From Terasakiella sp033100395 (GTDB lineage Bacteria; Pseudomonadota; Alphaproteobacteria; Rhodospirillales; Terasakiellaceae): DNA of 64,000 nucleotides. Shown here piece after piece: positions 36,884-45,140 of this stretch (position 1 is the first letter of the stretch; each line of letters opens with the position of its first letter). The position numbers were made by a program, and so were the translations under genes. The DNA is taken from NCBI RefSeq assembly GCF_033100395.1, contig NZ_JAWLVJ010000024.1:7009-71008 (forward strand), in the 5' to 3' direction. The notes under the pieces were generated by a model. The model saw only the letters and a program-made list of their open reading frames with translations, was not told the origin of the DNA and did not search any database.

Positions 36884-38137
36884 ATGTTAAAAAAATGGAC
36901 AGGTACCAAGCTCTGGCTTCGTATTCTTATCGGCCTTATTTTAGGCGTCGCAGTCGGTGTTGCTTTTGGGGAACAGGCCACCGCACTGAAACCCATTGGT
37001 TCCATCTTCATCAATACCATCAAGATGCTGATCGTGCCGTTGATTTTTGTTTCATTGGTTTGCGGCGTTACATCCATGAAAGACCCGGCCCGTATGGGAC
37101 GCATCGGCATCAAGACCTTTGTGATCTTTCTCTGCACCACAGCCTTTGCCATTCTGATCGGTCTGGGTATGGGCACATTGTTTGAACCGGGCGTGGGTGT
37201 CTCCATCGAAGGTGCAGGCACCGTTGCCGCCAAAGAAGCCCCATCCCTGATGAATATCATCGTCAATCTTGTGCCGAAAAACCCGGTCAGTGCCTTGGCG
37301 ACAGGCAATGTTCTGCAAATTATCGTCTTTGCCATCCTGCTGGGCATTGCGATCAATATGGCAGGCGATAAAGCCAAGCCTGTTGAAGCCATCTTTAATT
37401 CTCTGTCCGACATCATGATCAAACTGACCCATATCGTGATGGAATTTGCACCGATCGGTGTCTTTGCCCTGATGGCGTGGGTTGCGGGCAAATATGGTCT
37501 GGATGTTCTGTTGCCGATGGGGCAGGTGATCGTGGCTGTTTATGTGGCCTGTATTGTCCATGCCGTTCTGGTAATGGGTGGGGCTGTACGCTTTATTGCA
37601 GGGCTAAGCCCGGTCAAATTCTTCAAAGGGATTTTTGATGCGCAAGCCGTTGCCTTTACCTCCACCAGTTCGTCTGCCACACTGCCAGTAACTATTCAGT
37701 GCGCACGGGAAAATCTGGGGGCATCGAAGAATGTATCCAGTTTTGTGCTGCCGTTGGGCGCCACCATCAATATGGATGGGACAGCGATCTATCAGGGTGT
37801 GGCTGTGCTGTTTATCGCGCAAGCCTTTGGTGTTGATCTGGGTATGGCTGAATATGCCACCATCATCGTGACGGCAACCTTGGCGTCCATCGGGACAGCA
37901 GGTGTACCTGGTGCGGGTCTGATTATGTTATCCTTGGTACTGACCTCTGTTGGACTGCCACTGGAAGGGGTGGCGCTGATCGCAGGGATCGACCGTATTC
38001 TGGATATGGCACGCACCTGTCTGAATGTAACCGGTGACAGTATGGTGAACCTGATCGTTGCCAAAACCGAAGGGGAGTTGGATGAAGACATCTTCAACGC
38101 AGAAAGCGACCCGGTTGAAGAAAGCTTGAAAGCGTAA
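36884..38137 (+). CDS. Dicarboxylate/amino acid:cation symporter (DAACS family)
   Basis: A 417-residue membrane carrier of the GltP/DctA/GltPh family, which moves glutamate, aspartate or C4-dicarboxylates with H+ or Na+. The Ser-rich hairpin TSTSSSATLPVTI, the NMDGTA motif of transmembrane helix 7 and the GVPGAGLIMLSLVL second hairpin are all visible. The arginine in the final helix (AGIDRILDMARTCLNVTGD) is the residue that reads the side-chain carboxylate, supporting an acidic substrate. ATG 36884 has a strong CAGGAGAGG site. It ends the acidic amino acid region and is followed by a strong terminator. Confidence 0.93.
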   Translation: MLKKWTGTKLWLRILIGLILGVAVGVAFGEQATALKPIGSIFINTIKMLIVPLIFVSLVCGVTSMKDPARMGRIGIKTFVIFLCTTAFAILIGLGMGTLFEPGVGVSIEGAGTVAAKEAPSLMNIIVNLVPKNPVSALATGNVLQIIVFAILLGIAINMAGDKAKPVEAIFNSLSDIMIKLTHIVMEFAPIGVFALMAWVAGKYGLDVLLPMGQVIVAVYVACIVHAVLVMGGAVRFIAGLSPVKFFKGIFDAQAVAFTSTSSSATLPVTIQCARENLGASKNVSSFVLPLGATINMDGTAIYQGVAVLFIAQAFGVDLGMAEYATIIVTATLASIGTAGVPGAGLIMLSLVLTSVGLPLEGVALIAGIDRILDMARTCLNVTGDSMVNLIVAKTEGELDEDIFNAESDPVEESLKA

Positions 38138-38174
38138 GGGTAAGAAAAAAACACCTGACTGTCAGGCTTCGCTG

Positions 38175-38228
38175 AAAAGTCCCCTTCGTTTTCGTGCGGT
38201 TCCACATGCGTGAATGAAGGGGACTTTT
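38175..38228 (+). terminator. Terminator after the symporter gene
   Basis: Perfect 13-bp arms AAAAGTCCCCTTC (38175-38187) and GAAGGGGACTTTT (38216-38228) with a 28-nt loop, followed by TGTTTTCTT. The long loop is unusual, but the stem and U-rich ends are typical and could serve both strands. Confidence 0.75.
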
Positions 38229-38282
38229 GTTTTCTTGGGTTAGGACCTAGGGAATGAGAAAACCATAAGGAGTTATTGAGCC

Positions 38283-39047
38283 ATGTTGAAATTTATCACA
38301 CTTGTGCTTTCTGCCTGGTTTGCCCTTCTGGGCGTTCACCCAAATACACATGCCCAGGAAAATCAAATCCCCATTGATATCGTTATCGATGAAAATTTTG
38401 CGCCTTATACCATCCGTTTAAGTGATGGCAGTTATGGCGGTTTGTATGTGGATATCGTGCGTGCCGCTTTAAAGGCACAGGGGATCAACTATAAAATCGT
38501 CGGGCGTCCTTGGAAGCGGGTGGTTCATCTGACCGATATGGCCGTCGTTGATGCCACCATCCCCTGGCGTGCAAAAGAGGAACGGTTTAAAAAATATCAC
38601 ATGGTTGGTCCCATCACCAAAGAAGGGGCGAGAACGGTCTTCTGGGCACGGATCGATTTTTCCAAACAATCCTGGGATGATCTGTCGGAATTTTCAAACT
38701 ATCTGATTGGAAGTATTTCCGGCTATGCCTATCCCGATGCTTTTGAAAAAGCAGATTTCCTGCGCAAAGCGCCAGTCACAGCAGATAATGATGTGTTGGT
38801 GAAACAATTGTTGTCCGGGCGCACGGACATGATCATTGGGGATGAACATGTCTTGCGGGCCGAAGCCAGCGGTCTGGGCCTGTTGCAGCAGTTTAAACAG
38901 GTGGGCAAGCCGCTGGATGTGGTCAAACGCTATATAGCAGTGCCCAAAAGCAAGCCCATGGTCGCAGAAAAACTGCAACAGGCCATGGACGCCTTTCATC
39001 AATCAGAGGAATATGGCAAGATTCTACGACAATATCGCGGGCGATAA
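38283..39047 (+). CDS. Periplasmic substrate-binding-like protein (SBP_bac_3 type), orphan
   Basis: A 254-residue secreted protein. Signal peptide at residues 1-24 (cleavage near THAQE). The mature part begins IPIDIVIDENFAPYTIRLSD and has the GRPWKRVVHLTDMAVVDATI segment seen in family-3 proteins that are often not part of transporters. AAGGAG precedes the ATG. No permease is adjacent. It is the gene immediately upstream of the sigma-54 kinase operon, and one of the two regulator sites of that operon overlaps its stop codon. A role in sensing or scavenging is possible; the ligand is unknown. Confidence 0.8.
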   Translation: MLKFITLVLSAWFALLGVHPNTHAQENQIPIDIVIDENFAPYTIRLSDGSYGGLYVDIVRAALKAQGINYKIVGRPWKRVVHLTDMAVVDATIPWRAKEERFKKYHMVGPITKEGARTVFWARIDFSKQSWDDLSEFSNYLIGSISGYAYPDAFEKADFLRKAPVTADNDVLVKQLLSGRTDMIIGDEHVLRAEASGLGLLQQFKQVGKPLDVVKRYIAVPKSKPMVAEKLQQAMDAFHQSEEYGKILRQYRGR

Positions 39048-39053
39048 TCGCTC
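39039..39053. promoter_or_regulatory. Upstream activator site 1 of the kinase operon (GAGCG-N5-CGCTC type)
   Basis: GGGCG-ATAAT-CGCTC matches the symmetric GAGCG-N5-CGCTC pattern at 9 of 10 arm positions. Its centre (39046) is about 117 bp upstream of the predicted sigma-54 start and 32 bp from site 2, about three DNA turns. It overlaps the stop codon of the preceding gene. Confidence 0.55.
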
Positions 39054-39070
39054 CTTATAAAAATAGCTAT

Positions 39071-39085
39071 GAGCGATAATCGATC
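39071..39085. promoter_or_regulatory. Upstream activator site 2 of the kinase operon
   Basis: GAGCG-ATAAT-CGATC matches 9 of 10 arm positions of the same pattern. Its centre at 39078 is about 85 bp upstream of the predicted start, a normal distance for an NtrC-type enhancer site. Confidence 0.55.
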
Positions 39086-39135
39086 ATTTTCTCGTCTGAT
39101 CAGCGCAAACGTGATAGGTTTTGAAGGTAATTAGG

Positions 39136-39152
39136 TTGGCAGGATACTTGCG
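39136..39152 (+). promoter_or_regulatory. Sigma-54 promoter of the kinase/regulator operon
   Basis: TTGGCAGGATACTTGCG has the -24 element TTGGCA and the -12 element TTGC with exact GG-N10-GC spacing (GG 39138-39139, GC 39150-39151). Transcription should begin near 39163, 28 nt before the kinase start. It implies that the kinase and its sigma-54 regulator are autoregulated. Confidence 0.75.
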
Positions 39153-39190
39153 TATTTGTTTCCCGACCTAGAGCTTCAAGATGTGATTTA

Positions 39191-40906
39191 ATGTCCAAGA
39201 CCAGAAAAATCGTCGGGAAATTTGCGCCATACAGCCGATTGGCGTCGCGTTATCTGTTGTTCTCGCTGGTTATTGCGCTGCTGCCGCTTTTTATTCTGTC
39301 ATTGCTGTATGATAATTACGTTGTGGAACTGATTGAAGAAGTCACCGATCAGAAAAACACCACGCAAGTGGTCGCTTACGAAAATACCGTGCGACACTTT
39401 ATCAAGGAACGTGCACAGGAACTGGATGATTTAAAAGCACAGTTTGACCGCCCGCAGTTTTATCAATCCGATCAGACCGAAGATTTGATCCCCGAACTGG
39501 AAGCTATTGTCCGGGTGTTGCTAGATAACAAATCCATCTATGGGGTGGTGTTTTATAACGCAGAAAATAAAATCGTGCGCACCTTTCCCAGTGACCTGAA
39601 TTTCATTAAGAAACCGGGCAGGCTTCCTTATGTGAATTCTGATCAGTTAAAGGTCCTGGGACCCTCCACACCGGAAAATGGCTTGCCCAGCTGGTTTATC
39701 CTTAAATCGCAAGTAAACGCGGGGGAAGAAGGCATCGGCTTGGTCTTGCGCTTTGCTACCCTGACTGGGTTTATGAATGATTTCAGTGTGCCCGGCATTC
39801 GCGAAGCCTATCTTAAAACACCGGATGGGAAGTTTTATGATGCGGCGGGACGCGCGCAGGATTTACCCAATCGGGCGAAATTGCGCAATGTGATTGAGAT
39901 TTTGCCCGGCTGGCAGGTTTATCTGGACCATGATACCTCGGTCACTATTCCGCAAAGTAAGCAGGTGCGTTACTTCCTGATCCTGACTGCCATCATTACG
40001 GCGTTGGTGATCCTGTATCTGAACTATAGCGTCAGTAACCGTATTAATAAACAGATCGGCCATTTGCTGCGCCGGGTGGAAAAGGTGGCGCAAGGCGATA
40101 TCAATACGCCGCTGAAAGTTTCAGGCAATTGGGAAATCCATAACCTTAGTCTGTCCATTGAAAGTATGCGCAATCAGCTTCGCAAATTCATCCGCTCCAG
40201 CCTTGAGATGGAACGCAGGGCAAGTCTGGGGCAGATGGCAGCAGGTGTGGCGCATGAGGTCAGAAATCCCCTTGCGACGATCAATACTGCTGTGCAGGCG
40301 TTGAGCAAAACTGAAACCGATCAGGAAAAACTGGAACTGATGGGGATCATGAGTGATGAAATTTCGCGCACCAACACGGTGATTGAAGACCTGCTGGATT
40401 ATGCCCGGCCGCGCGATCCACAGCCGGAACTGTTTGAAGTGCAGGAACTGATTGATCACACCAAGACACTGGCCGATGTGGTGGCGAAGAAGCAGCATAT
40501 AACGATTTTGGCCGAGATTAAAAGTGATCCCAGCACACCGTTGACCATCTATGGCGACCCGGTCCATATGCGTCAGGTTTTACTGAATTTGGTCTTGAAT
40601 GGCCTGCAGGCGATGGAAGGGATGAAAGGCGGGCATGTTCTTATCCGCGCACGCCTTCATAAGGAGGGCTGTGAGCTTGCCATCGCCGATGAAGGTGAAG
40701 GGATTGATCCAGAAAAAATAGCCCGCATTGTGGAACCATTCTTTACGACCAAAGCGCAGGGCACGGGCTTGGGACTATCTATCTGTTCCAGCCTGATCTC
40801 GCGCAATCATGGGACCATGACGTTTGAAAGTGAACCGGGCAAGGGCACCACAGTTTTATTGAATTTGCCACGTAAAGCCTGGCAGGAAGAAAATGAGAAG
40901 GGATAG
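39191..40906 (+). CDS. Membrane sensor histidine kinase
   Basis: A 571-residue two-component kinase. Two membrane segments (about residues 20-42 and 258-278) flank a roughly 215-residue periplasmic sensor domain. A HAMP linker is at about 280-335. The dimerisation/phosphoacceptor helix carries His355 in GVAHEVRNPLATI, followed by the ATPase domain with N box (LLNLVLNGLQAM), DEGEGID, FTTKAQGTGLGLSI and G2 motifs. The overall plan resembles DctB-like kinases that pair with sigma-54 regulators. It is followed 3 bp later by the response regulator and then by a secreted binding protein that could present its ligand. Confidence 0.93.
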   Translation: MSKTRKIVGKFAPYSRLASRYLLFSLVIALLPLFILSLLYDNYVVELIEEVTDQKNTTQVVAYENTVRHFIKERAQELDDLKAQFDRPQFYQSDQTEDLIPELEAIVRVLLDNKSIYGVVFYNAENKIVRTFPSDLNFIKKPGRLPYVNSDQLKVLGPSTPENGLPSWFILKSQVNAGEEGIGLVLRFATLTGFMNDFSVPGIREAYLKTPDGKFYDAAGRAQDLPNRAKLRNVIEILPGWQVYLDHDTSVTIPQSKQVRYFLILTAIITALVILYLNYSVSNRINKQIGHLLRRVEKVAQGDINTPLKVSGNWEIHNLSLSIESMRNQLRKFIRSSLEMERRASLGQMAAGVAHEVRNPLATINTAVQALSKTETDQEKLELMGIMSDEISRTNTVIEDLLDYARPRDPQPELFEVQELIDHTKTLADVVAKKQHITILAEIKSDPSTPLTIYGDPVHMRQVLLNLVLNGLQAMEGMKGGHVLIRARLHKEGCELAIADEGEGIDPEKIARIVEPFFTTKAQGTGLGLSICSSLISRNHGTMTFESEPGKGTTVLLNLPRKAWQEENEKG

Positions 40907-40909
40907 AGG

Positions 40910-42277
40910 ATGAATGATATTAAAGTCCTGGTGATTGATGATGAAAAGAACCTGGTTCACAGCATCAAATTCTCTTTGAAGCAGGAAGGGATGAGCGTGG
41001 TTGCAGGTTACACCGGAGAAGAAGGCATCTTTCTTGCAAAAAAAGAACGCCCCGACATTATCTTTCTGGATTTGAAACTGCCCGATATCAGCGGTATGGA
41101 TGTGTTGCAGCGTTTTCAGGAAGAACAGATTAATATCCCGACCATCATGATCTCTGCCCATGGTGATACACGCGCAGCGGTGCAGGCGGTGAAGATGGGG
41201 GCGGTGGATTATCTGACCAAACCGTTTGAACTGGATGAACTGGTCTTGCTGGTGCAACGTAATGTTCAGCGGGTCAAACTGGAAAATGAAGTCGCCTTTC
41301 GCCGTACCCTGGATGCTCAAAGCAGTGGCATCGTGGGCGAAAGTAGCGAAGTTAAGAACCTGTCGGCCCAGATCAAACAGATCGGGGAAAGTTCCACACA
41401 GACCGTACTGGTCAGTGGCCCGTCCGGCACAGGCAAGGCGTTGGTTGCCAAGGGGCTTCATAACTTTCGCCATTCCGAAGCCTCCTTTGTGGAAGTGAAC
41501 TGTGCCGCCCTGCCGGAAAGCTTGATGGAAGCTGAACTGTTTGGATCGGAAAAAGGGGCTTACACAGGGGCGGATCAAAAACGTATGGGGCTGGTGGAAC
41601 TGGCCGAAGGCGGTACGCTTTTTCTGGATGAAATTGGGGAGATGTCTCTATCCCTGCAGGCCAAAATCCTGACGTTATTGGAAAGCCGTAGTTATCGCTC
41701 GGTTGGGTCAGCGCGGGAAAAGAAAGCCAATGTCTTTGTGGTGGCGGCCACCAATCGCGATTTGTTGCAGGATGTGGAAGAAAAGAAATTCCGCCGTGAT
41801 CTGTTTTATCGCTTAAACGTGTTGCCCATTTCGGTCCCGGCCCTGAATGAGCGGGGCAACGATCCGTTGATCTTGCTGAATTATTTCGCTGACCATTTCG
41901 CCCGACAGGAAGGTCAGGTTCCGGTCAAAATAACGGGTACTGTGCGCGATGTATTAAACGCCTATGACTGGCCGGGCAACGTGCGCGAACTGAAAAACCT
42001 GATGGAACGGCTGACCATTCTTTATCCGGGTCAGGATATTGAGCTTGCTCAACTGCCCACAGAAATCAGTGTGACGGCTGATGCGGTTGGCGAAGGCGGC
42101 GAACTGGTCGATACGATTGAATCGTACGAGCGTAAGGTGATCGAAAAGGTTCTGTTGGAAAACAATGGGCGCAAGGGCCTCGCGGCGGAAGCCTTGGGCA
42201 TTTCACGCCACGCCCTGAAACGCCGGATGCAACGTTTGAACATGACCACACCAGCCAAGGTACAGGCGGGATCATGA
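40910..42277 (+). CDS. Sigma-54-dependent response regulator (NtrC/DctD type)
   Basis: A 455-residue activator. The receiver domain has phosphoacceptor Asp54 (FLDLKLPDISG) and K in YLTKPF. The AAA+ domain has Walker A GPSGTGKAL, the sigma-54 contact loop GAYTGA (canonical GAFTGA with the common F-to-Y variant), Walker B GGTLFLDEIGEM and the arginine-finger region FRRDLFYRLNVLPI. The C-terminal Fis-type HTH is at about residues 410-450 (GLAAEALGISRHALKRRMQR). Three sigma-54 promoters with shared upstream sites lie within 12 kb, so its targets are probably this operon, the HAAT transporter and the alcohol dehydrogenase operon. Its stop overlaps the next start (ATGA). Confidence 0.95.
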   Translation: MNDIKVLVIDDEKNLVHSIKFSLKQEGMSVVAGYTGEEGIFLAKKERPDIIFLDLKLPDISGMDVLQRFQEEQINIPTIMISAHGDTRAAVQAVKMGAVDYLTKPFELDELVLLVQRNVQRVKLENEVAFRRTLDAQSSGIVGESSEVKNLSAQIKQIGESSTQTVLVSGPSGTGKALVAKGLHNFRHSEASFVEVNCAALPESLMEAELFGSEKGAYTGADQKRMGLVELAEGGTLFLDEIGEMSLSLQAKILTLLESRSYRSVGSAREKKANVFVVAATNRDLLQDVEEKKFRRDLFYRLNVLPISVPALNERGNDPLILLNYFADHFARQEGQVPVKITGTVRDVLNAYDWPGNVRELKNLMERLTILYPGQDIELAQLPTEISVTADAVGEGGELVDTIESYERKVIEKVLLENNGRKGLAAEALGISRHALKRRMQRLNMTTPAKVQAGS

Positions 42278-43506
42278 AACGTCTTTTATTTTTGCTTGTC
42301 ACTTTATGGATGATTGCCCCGGCGCATGCCCGTGTGGAACGTGGTGTGGGGGTAGAAGAGGCAGATGTGAATGTGGGCTGCCTCTTTCCTTTAAGTGGCT
42401 ATGGCATTGGCTTTGGTAATGACAGTATCATCGGTATTGAACTGGCGCTGGAAGATATCGCAAAAGATCTGCCCGATGCCCCAAAAATGCGGGTGATCAT
42501 TGAAGATACCAAACTGAAAGCGTCGCGCACCATTCGTCATGTGCGTGATTTCGCCAATCAGGACAAGACCCAGTTTGTCTGTGGGATTGTTAGCTCCGGT
42601 ATTGCACTGGAAGTCACCAAGATCATTGATGATCTGGGCGTGGTCTTTATCGGTACGGACAATGCATCATCGCGCCTGACAGGATCAGCACTGACGCAAA
42701 ATTATTTTCGTGTCACCAATAATACTTATCAGACCATGTATGCCGGTGCGCAATATATCCGGGATTCCTTTGGTGGTATTTTGAAAAAACGCCCCTTGCG
42801 CATTGCCTTTATCGGGCCTGACTATGACTATGGTTATCAGAACTGGCTGGATTTGCAGAGTGCATTGGAAAAATTGAATATCGCATATGATCCCGTTGCC
42901 ACCCTCTGGCCCAGTTTGTTTGAGGTAGATTTTTCTGCCCAGATCAGGTCTTTGCTGCGCGTAAAAGCAGACCTGATTGTGAATGAACAATGGGGTAATG
43001 ACTTCATCACTTTTATGCGTCAGGTTAACGATAGTGACTTGATGGAATATTCGAAGATTGCGAACTTTGGCTCTGGTGGGGATTATGACGTGCTCGCCAA
43101 GCTGGGGAACGATTTGCCACAAGGATTGATCCTTTCAGCGCGTCATCATGTGAACTGGCCGGAAACGAAAGAGAATTCATCTTTTGTGCGTCGTTTTTAT
43201 GATCGCACAGGGCATTATCCGTCTTATGTGGCGCAAGGGGCGTATTCCGGTATTCTCGCTATTGCCCTGACCCTGATTGATACGGGCGGTGGTACGGACC
43301 TTGATGATATCCGTGCGTCTTTATCCAAGATCGAAATGAAACTGCCGGAAGACCCCAACGGGTTTAAATCTTTCATGAATGCCAAAGATCATCAGATACA
43401 GCAGGTGATCTCCATTGGCGAAACCGTCATTGATCATCGTTTTCCCCCTGCCACCCGCCTGATCGGGAACTGGAAAAACTATTTCCCCATGGAAAAAACT
43501 GAATAA
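42274..43506 (+). CDS. Secreted LIV-type binding protein in the two-component operon
   Basis: A 410-residue periplasmic binding protein of the branched-chain amino acid/amide (type I) fold. Signal peptide at residues 1-19 (cleavage near AHARV). The mature part starts VNVGCLFPLSGYGIGFGNDS, the usual ligand-site glycine/serine loop, and later has FVCGIVSSGIALEV and FIGPDYDYGYQNW. It is translationally coupled to the response regulator (ATGA overlap) and separated from the transporter operon, so it is probably a ligand-presenting co-sensor for the kinase rather than a transporter subunit. It is distinct from the binding protein encoded next (43754). Confidence 0.85.
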   Translation: MKRLLFLLVTLWMIAPAHARVERGVGVEEADVNVGCLFPLSGYGIGFGNDSIIGIELALEDIAKDLPDAPKMRVIIEDTKLKASRTIRHVRDFANQDKTQFVCGIVSSGIALEVTKIIDDLGVVFIGTDNASSRLTGSALTQNYFRVTNNTYQTMYAGAQYIRDSFGGILKKRPLRIAFIGPDYDYGYQNWLDLQSALEKLNIAYDPVATLWPSLFEVDFSAQIRSLLRVKADLIVNEQWGNDFITFMRQVNDSDLMEYSKIANFGSGGDYDVLAKLGNDLPQGLILSARHHVNWPETKENSSFVRRFYDRTGHYPSYVAQGAYSGILAIALTLIDTGGGTDLDDIRASLSKIEMKLPEDPNGFKSFMNAKDHQIQQVISIGETVIDHRFPPATRLIGNWKNYFPMEKTE

Positions 43507-43554
43507 GAGCGCATTGCGCCCATCCCCCTTTCCTATCTTGAGCGCTATTGATCT
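43507..43554. promoter_or_regulatory. Paired upstream activator sites of the HAAT transporter operon
   Basis: Site 1, GAGCG-CATTG-CGCCC (43507-43521), matches the GAGCG-N5-CGCTC pattern at 9 of 10 arm positions. A second, degenerate site begins with a perfect GAGCG half (43540-43544) followed by TGATC; its centre is about 33 bp from the first. They lie about 107-140 bp upstream of the predicted start, as at the kinase promoter. Confidence 0.45.
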
Positions 43555-43596
43555 CTATGGAATTTTATCGAATGGTGTTGATTGAATAATGTTATT

Positions 43597-43621
43597 AAAA
43601 TCAAATGCTTAATTTGATTTT
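43597..43621. promoter_or_regulatory. IHF-consensus site within a 25-bp inverted repeat
   Basis: AATCAAATGCTTA (43599-43611) fits the IHF consensus WATCAANNNNTTR exactly. It sits in a perfect 10-bp inverted repeat (AAAATCAAAT and ATTTGATTTT). It lies between the activator sites and the sigma-54 core, where IHF bends DNA at many such promoters. Confidence 0.5.
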
Positions 43622-43626
43622 ATGAA

Positions 43627-43643
43627 CTGGCACAGCCTCTGCA
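43627..43643 (+). promoter_or_regulatory. Sigma-54 promoter of the HAAT transporter operon
   Basis: CTGGCACAGCCTCTGCA has the -24 element TGGCAC and the -12 element CTGC with GG-N10-GC spacing (GG 43629-43630, GC 43641-43642). There is one deviation (C for T in TTGC). Transcription should start near 43654, leaving a roughly 100-nt leader. Confidence 0.65.
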
Positions 43644-43666
43644 ATACCTCCTGACATAAGACGGAA

Positions 43667-43719
43667 AGGCAGAGAGTGGTTTCATATTTTTCGTTGAGAT
43701 CGACACGGACTCTCTGCCT
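43667..43719 (+). promoter_or_regulatory. Leader stem-loop before the HAAT binding protein gene
   Basis: AGGCAGAGAGT (43667-43677) and ACTCTCTGCCT (43709-43719) form a perfect 11-bp stem with a 31-nt loop, wholly inside the predicted leader and ending about 21 nt before the Shine-Dalgarno (GGAGG, 43742-43746). It could stabilise the mRNA or gate translation. No known riboswitch class was recognised. Confidence 0.5.
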
Positions 43720-43753
43720 CCACTTGAAACAAAACATGTTTGGAGGCAACAGA

Positions 43754-45040
43754 ATGCTAAAAACGATTTCAAAGATGGCCCTGGGTGGGGTCGTTGCACT
43801 GGGAGCAACTTTATCAGCAGCACAGGCTGCACAAGATTATAAACTGGGGCTGGTGACTTTCTTATCCGGTGGGGCAGCTGGTCCCTTTGGTGTCCCCGCA
43901 AAAAATGGCGCGGATTTGCTGATTGATGCGCTCAATAAAGGCGAAATGCCAGCCCCTTATAACAAGATCGGAATTAACGGTCAGAAGATCAAACCGATCT
44001 ATGTAGATGAAGCAGGCGGTGCCACCAAACAAACGGCGGAATATCGCAATCTTGTGGAACGCCAGGGCGTGGATGCGGTTGTTGGTTATATCTCTTCAGG
44101 CGATTGTCTGGCCGTGCCAAGTGTTGCGGAAAAGATGAAAAAGATCACCGTTCTGTTTGATTGCGGCACGCCTCGTGTCTTTGAAGAAGCCGATTATAAA
44201 TATGTGTTTCGTACCGCAGCGACGGCGACCATGGATAATGTGGGCGCGGCACGTTACATCACCGATGTGGTACAGAACCTGAAATCTGTTTCCGGCATTA
44301 ATCAGAACTACGCTTTTGGTCATGACAGCTGGAATGATTTCACCGCAGCCCTTGCACAGTTCAAATCAGAAGTGGGGGTATCGACAAAACAGTTCCCGAA
44401 AATTTATGCGGGTCAGTATGGTGCTGAAGTTTCAGCTTTGATGGTCAATCCGGCAGAAGTCATCCATTCCTCTTTCTGGGGGGGCGATCTTGAAGCATTT
44501 CTGCTGCAAGGTTCAGCGCGTGGTCTGTTTGACGACCAGTCTGTTGTGCTTACGACTGGCGAAAGCGCGGTTTACAAATTTGCTGAACATTTCCCGGAAG
44601 GTGCAATTGTTGGGGCACGCGGTCCAAACGGTATTTATGCACCGGATACACCCCTGAACCGCTGGCTGAAAAACGAATATAAGGCCCGTTTTGGTACCGA
44701 GCCAAGCTACCCTGTTTACCACATGGTGCAGGCCATCATGGGGCTGAAACTGGCAACGGAAAAAGCAGCCACCAAAGAAGGCGAGCTGCCATCTGATGAA
44801 GCCATCGCAAAAGCATTTGAATATCTTGAATATGATGCTCCATCAGGCAAAGTTTCCATGGCGATTGGCAATGGTCACCAGGCCATTCAGGAAATGGTCT
44901 TTGGTCAGGTTGCCAAGCATGAAGGCAAGCTGGGCATGTCAGATGTCGTACGCTATGCGGCCAAATGCGTGAACCCGCCAAATGGTGTGAAAGCAGCTGA
45001 CTGGATCAAAAGCGGCTTTCAGGGCGCTGAATGCGATTAA
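43754..45040 (+). CDS. HAAT-family ABC transporter periplasmic binding protein
   Basis: A 428-residue type I-fold binding protein of the branched-chain amino acid transporter family. Signal peptide at residues 1-25 (MLKTISKMALGG start, cleavage near AQAAQ). The mature part begins YKLGLVTFLSGGAAGPFGVP, with the loop that holds the alpha-carboxylate and amino groups. ATG 43754 with TGGAGGC 8 nt upstream is chosen over an upstream in-frame start at 43676 that lies in the leader stem-loop. It has its own sigma-54 promoter. The ligand is unknown; this family covers Leu/Ile/Val, amides, urea and aromatic or organic acids. Confidence 0.9.
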   Translation: MLKTISKMALGGVVALGATLSAAQAAQDYKLGLVTFLSGGAAGPFGVPAKNGADLLIDALNKGEMPAPYNKIGINGQKIKPIYVDEAGGATKQTAEYRNLVERQGVDAVVGYISSGDCLAVPSVAEKMKKITVLFDCGTPRVFEEADYKYVFRTAATATMDNVGAARYITDVVQNLKSVSGINQNYAFGHDSWNDFTAALAQFKSEVGVSTKQFPKIYAGQYGAEVSALMVNPAEVIHSSFWGGDLEAFLLQGSARGLFDDQSVVLTTGESAVYKFAEHFPEGAIVGARGPNGIYAPDTPLNRWLKNEYKARFGTEPSYPVYHMVQAIMGLKLATEKAATKEGELPSDEAIAKAFEYLEYDAPSGKVSMAIGNGHQAIQEMVFGQVAKHEGKLGMSDVVRYAAKCVNPPNGVKAADWIKSGFQGAECD

Positions 45041-45070
45041 TGCCTCTACGACTCCCTAGGCATTAACTTT

Positions 45071-45108
45071 GGAAAGGGTGCCTGTCCCCAATTATTGGCA
45101 CCCTTTCC
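45071..45108 (+). terminator. Strong stem-loop between HAAT binding protein and permease genes
   Basis: GGAAAGGGTGCC (45071-45082) and GGCACCCTTTCC (45097-45108) are perfect 12-bp arms with a 14-nt loop, followed by CTTTTTC. This is a good intrinsic terminator placed inside the operon, expected to reduce read-through so that binding protein exceeds permease. Confidence 0.8.
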
Positions 45109-45140
45109 CTTTTTCAAATCATTTAAATTCGAGGTGAGCG

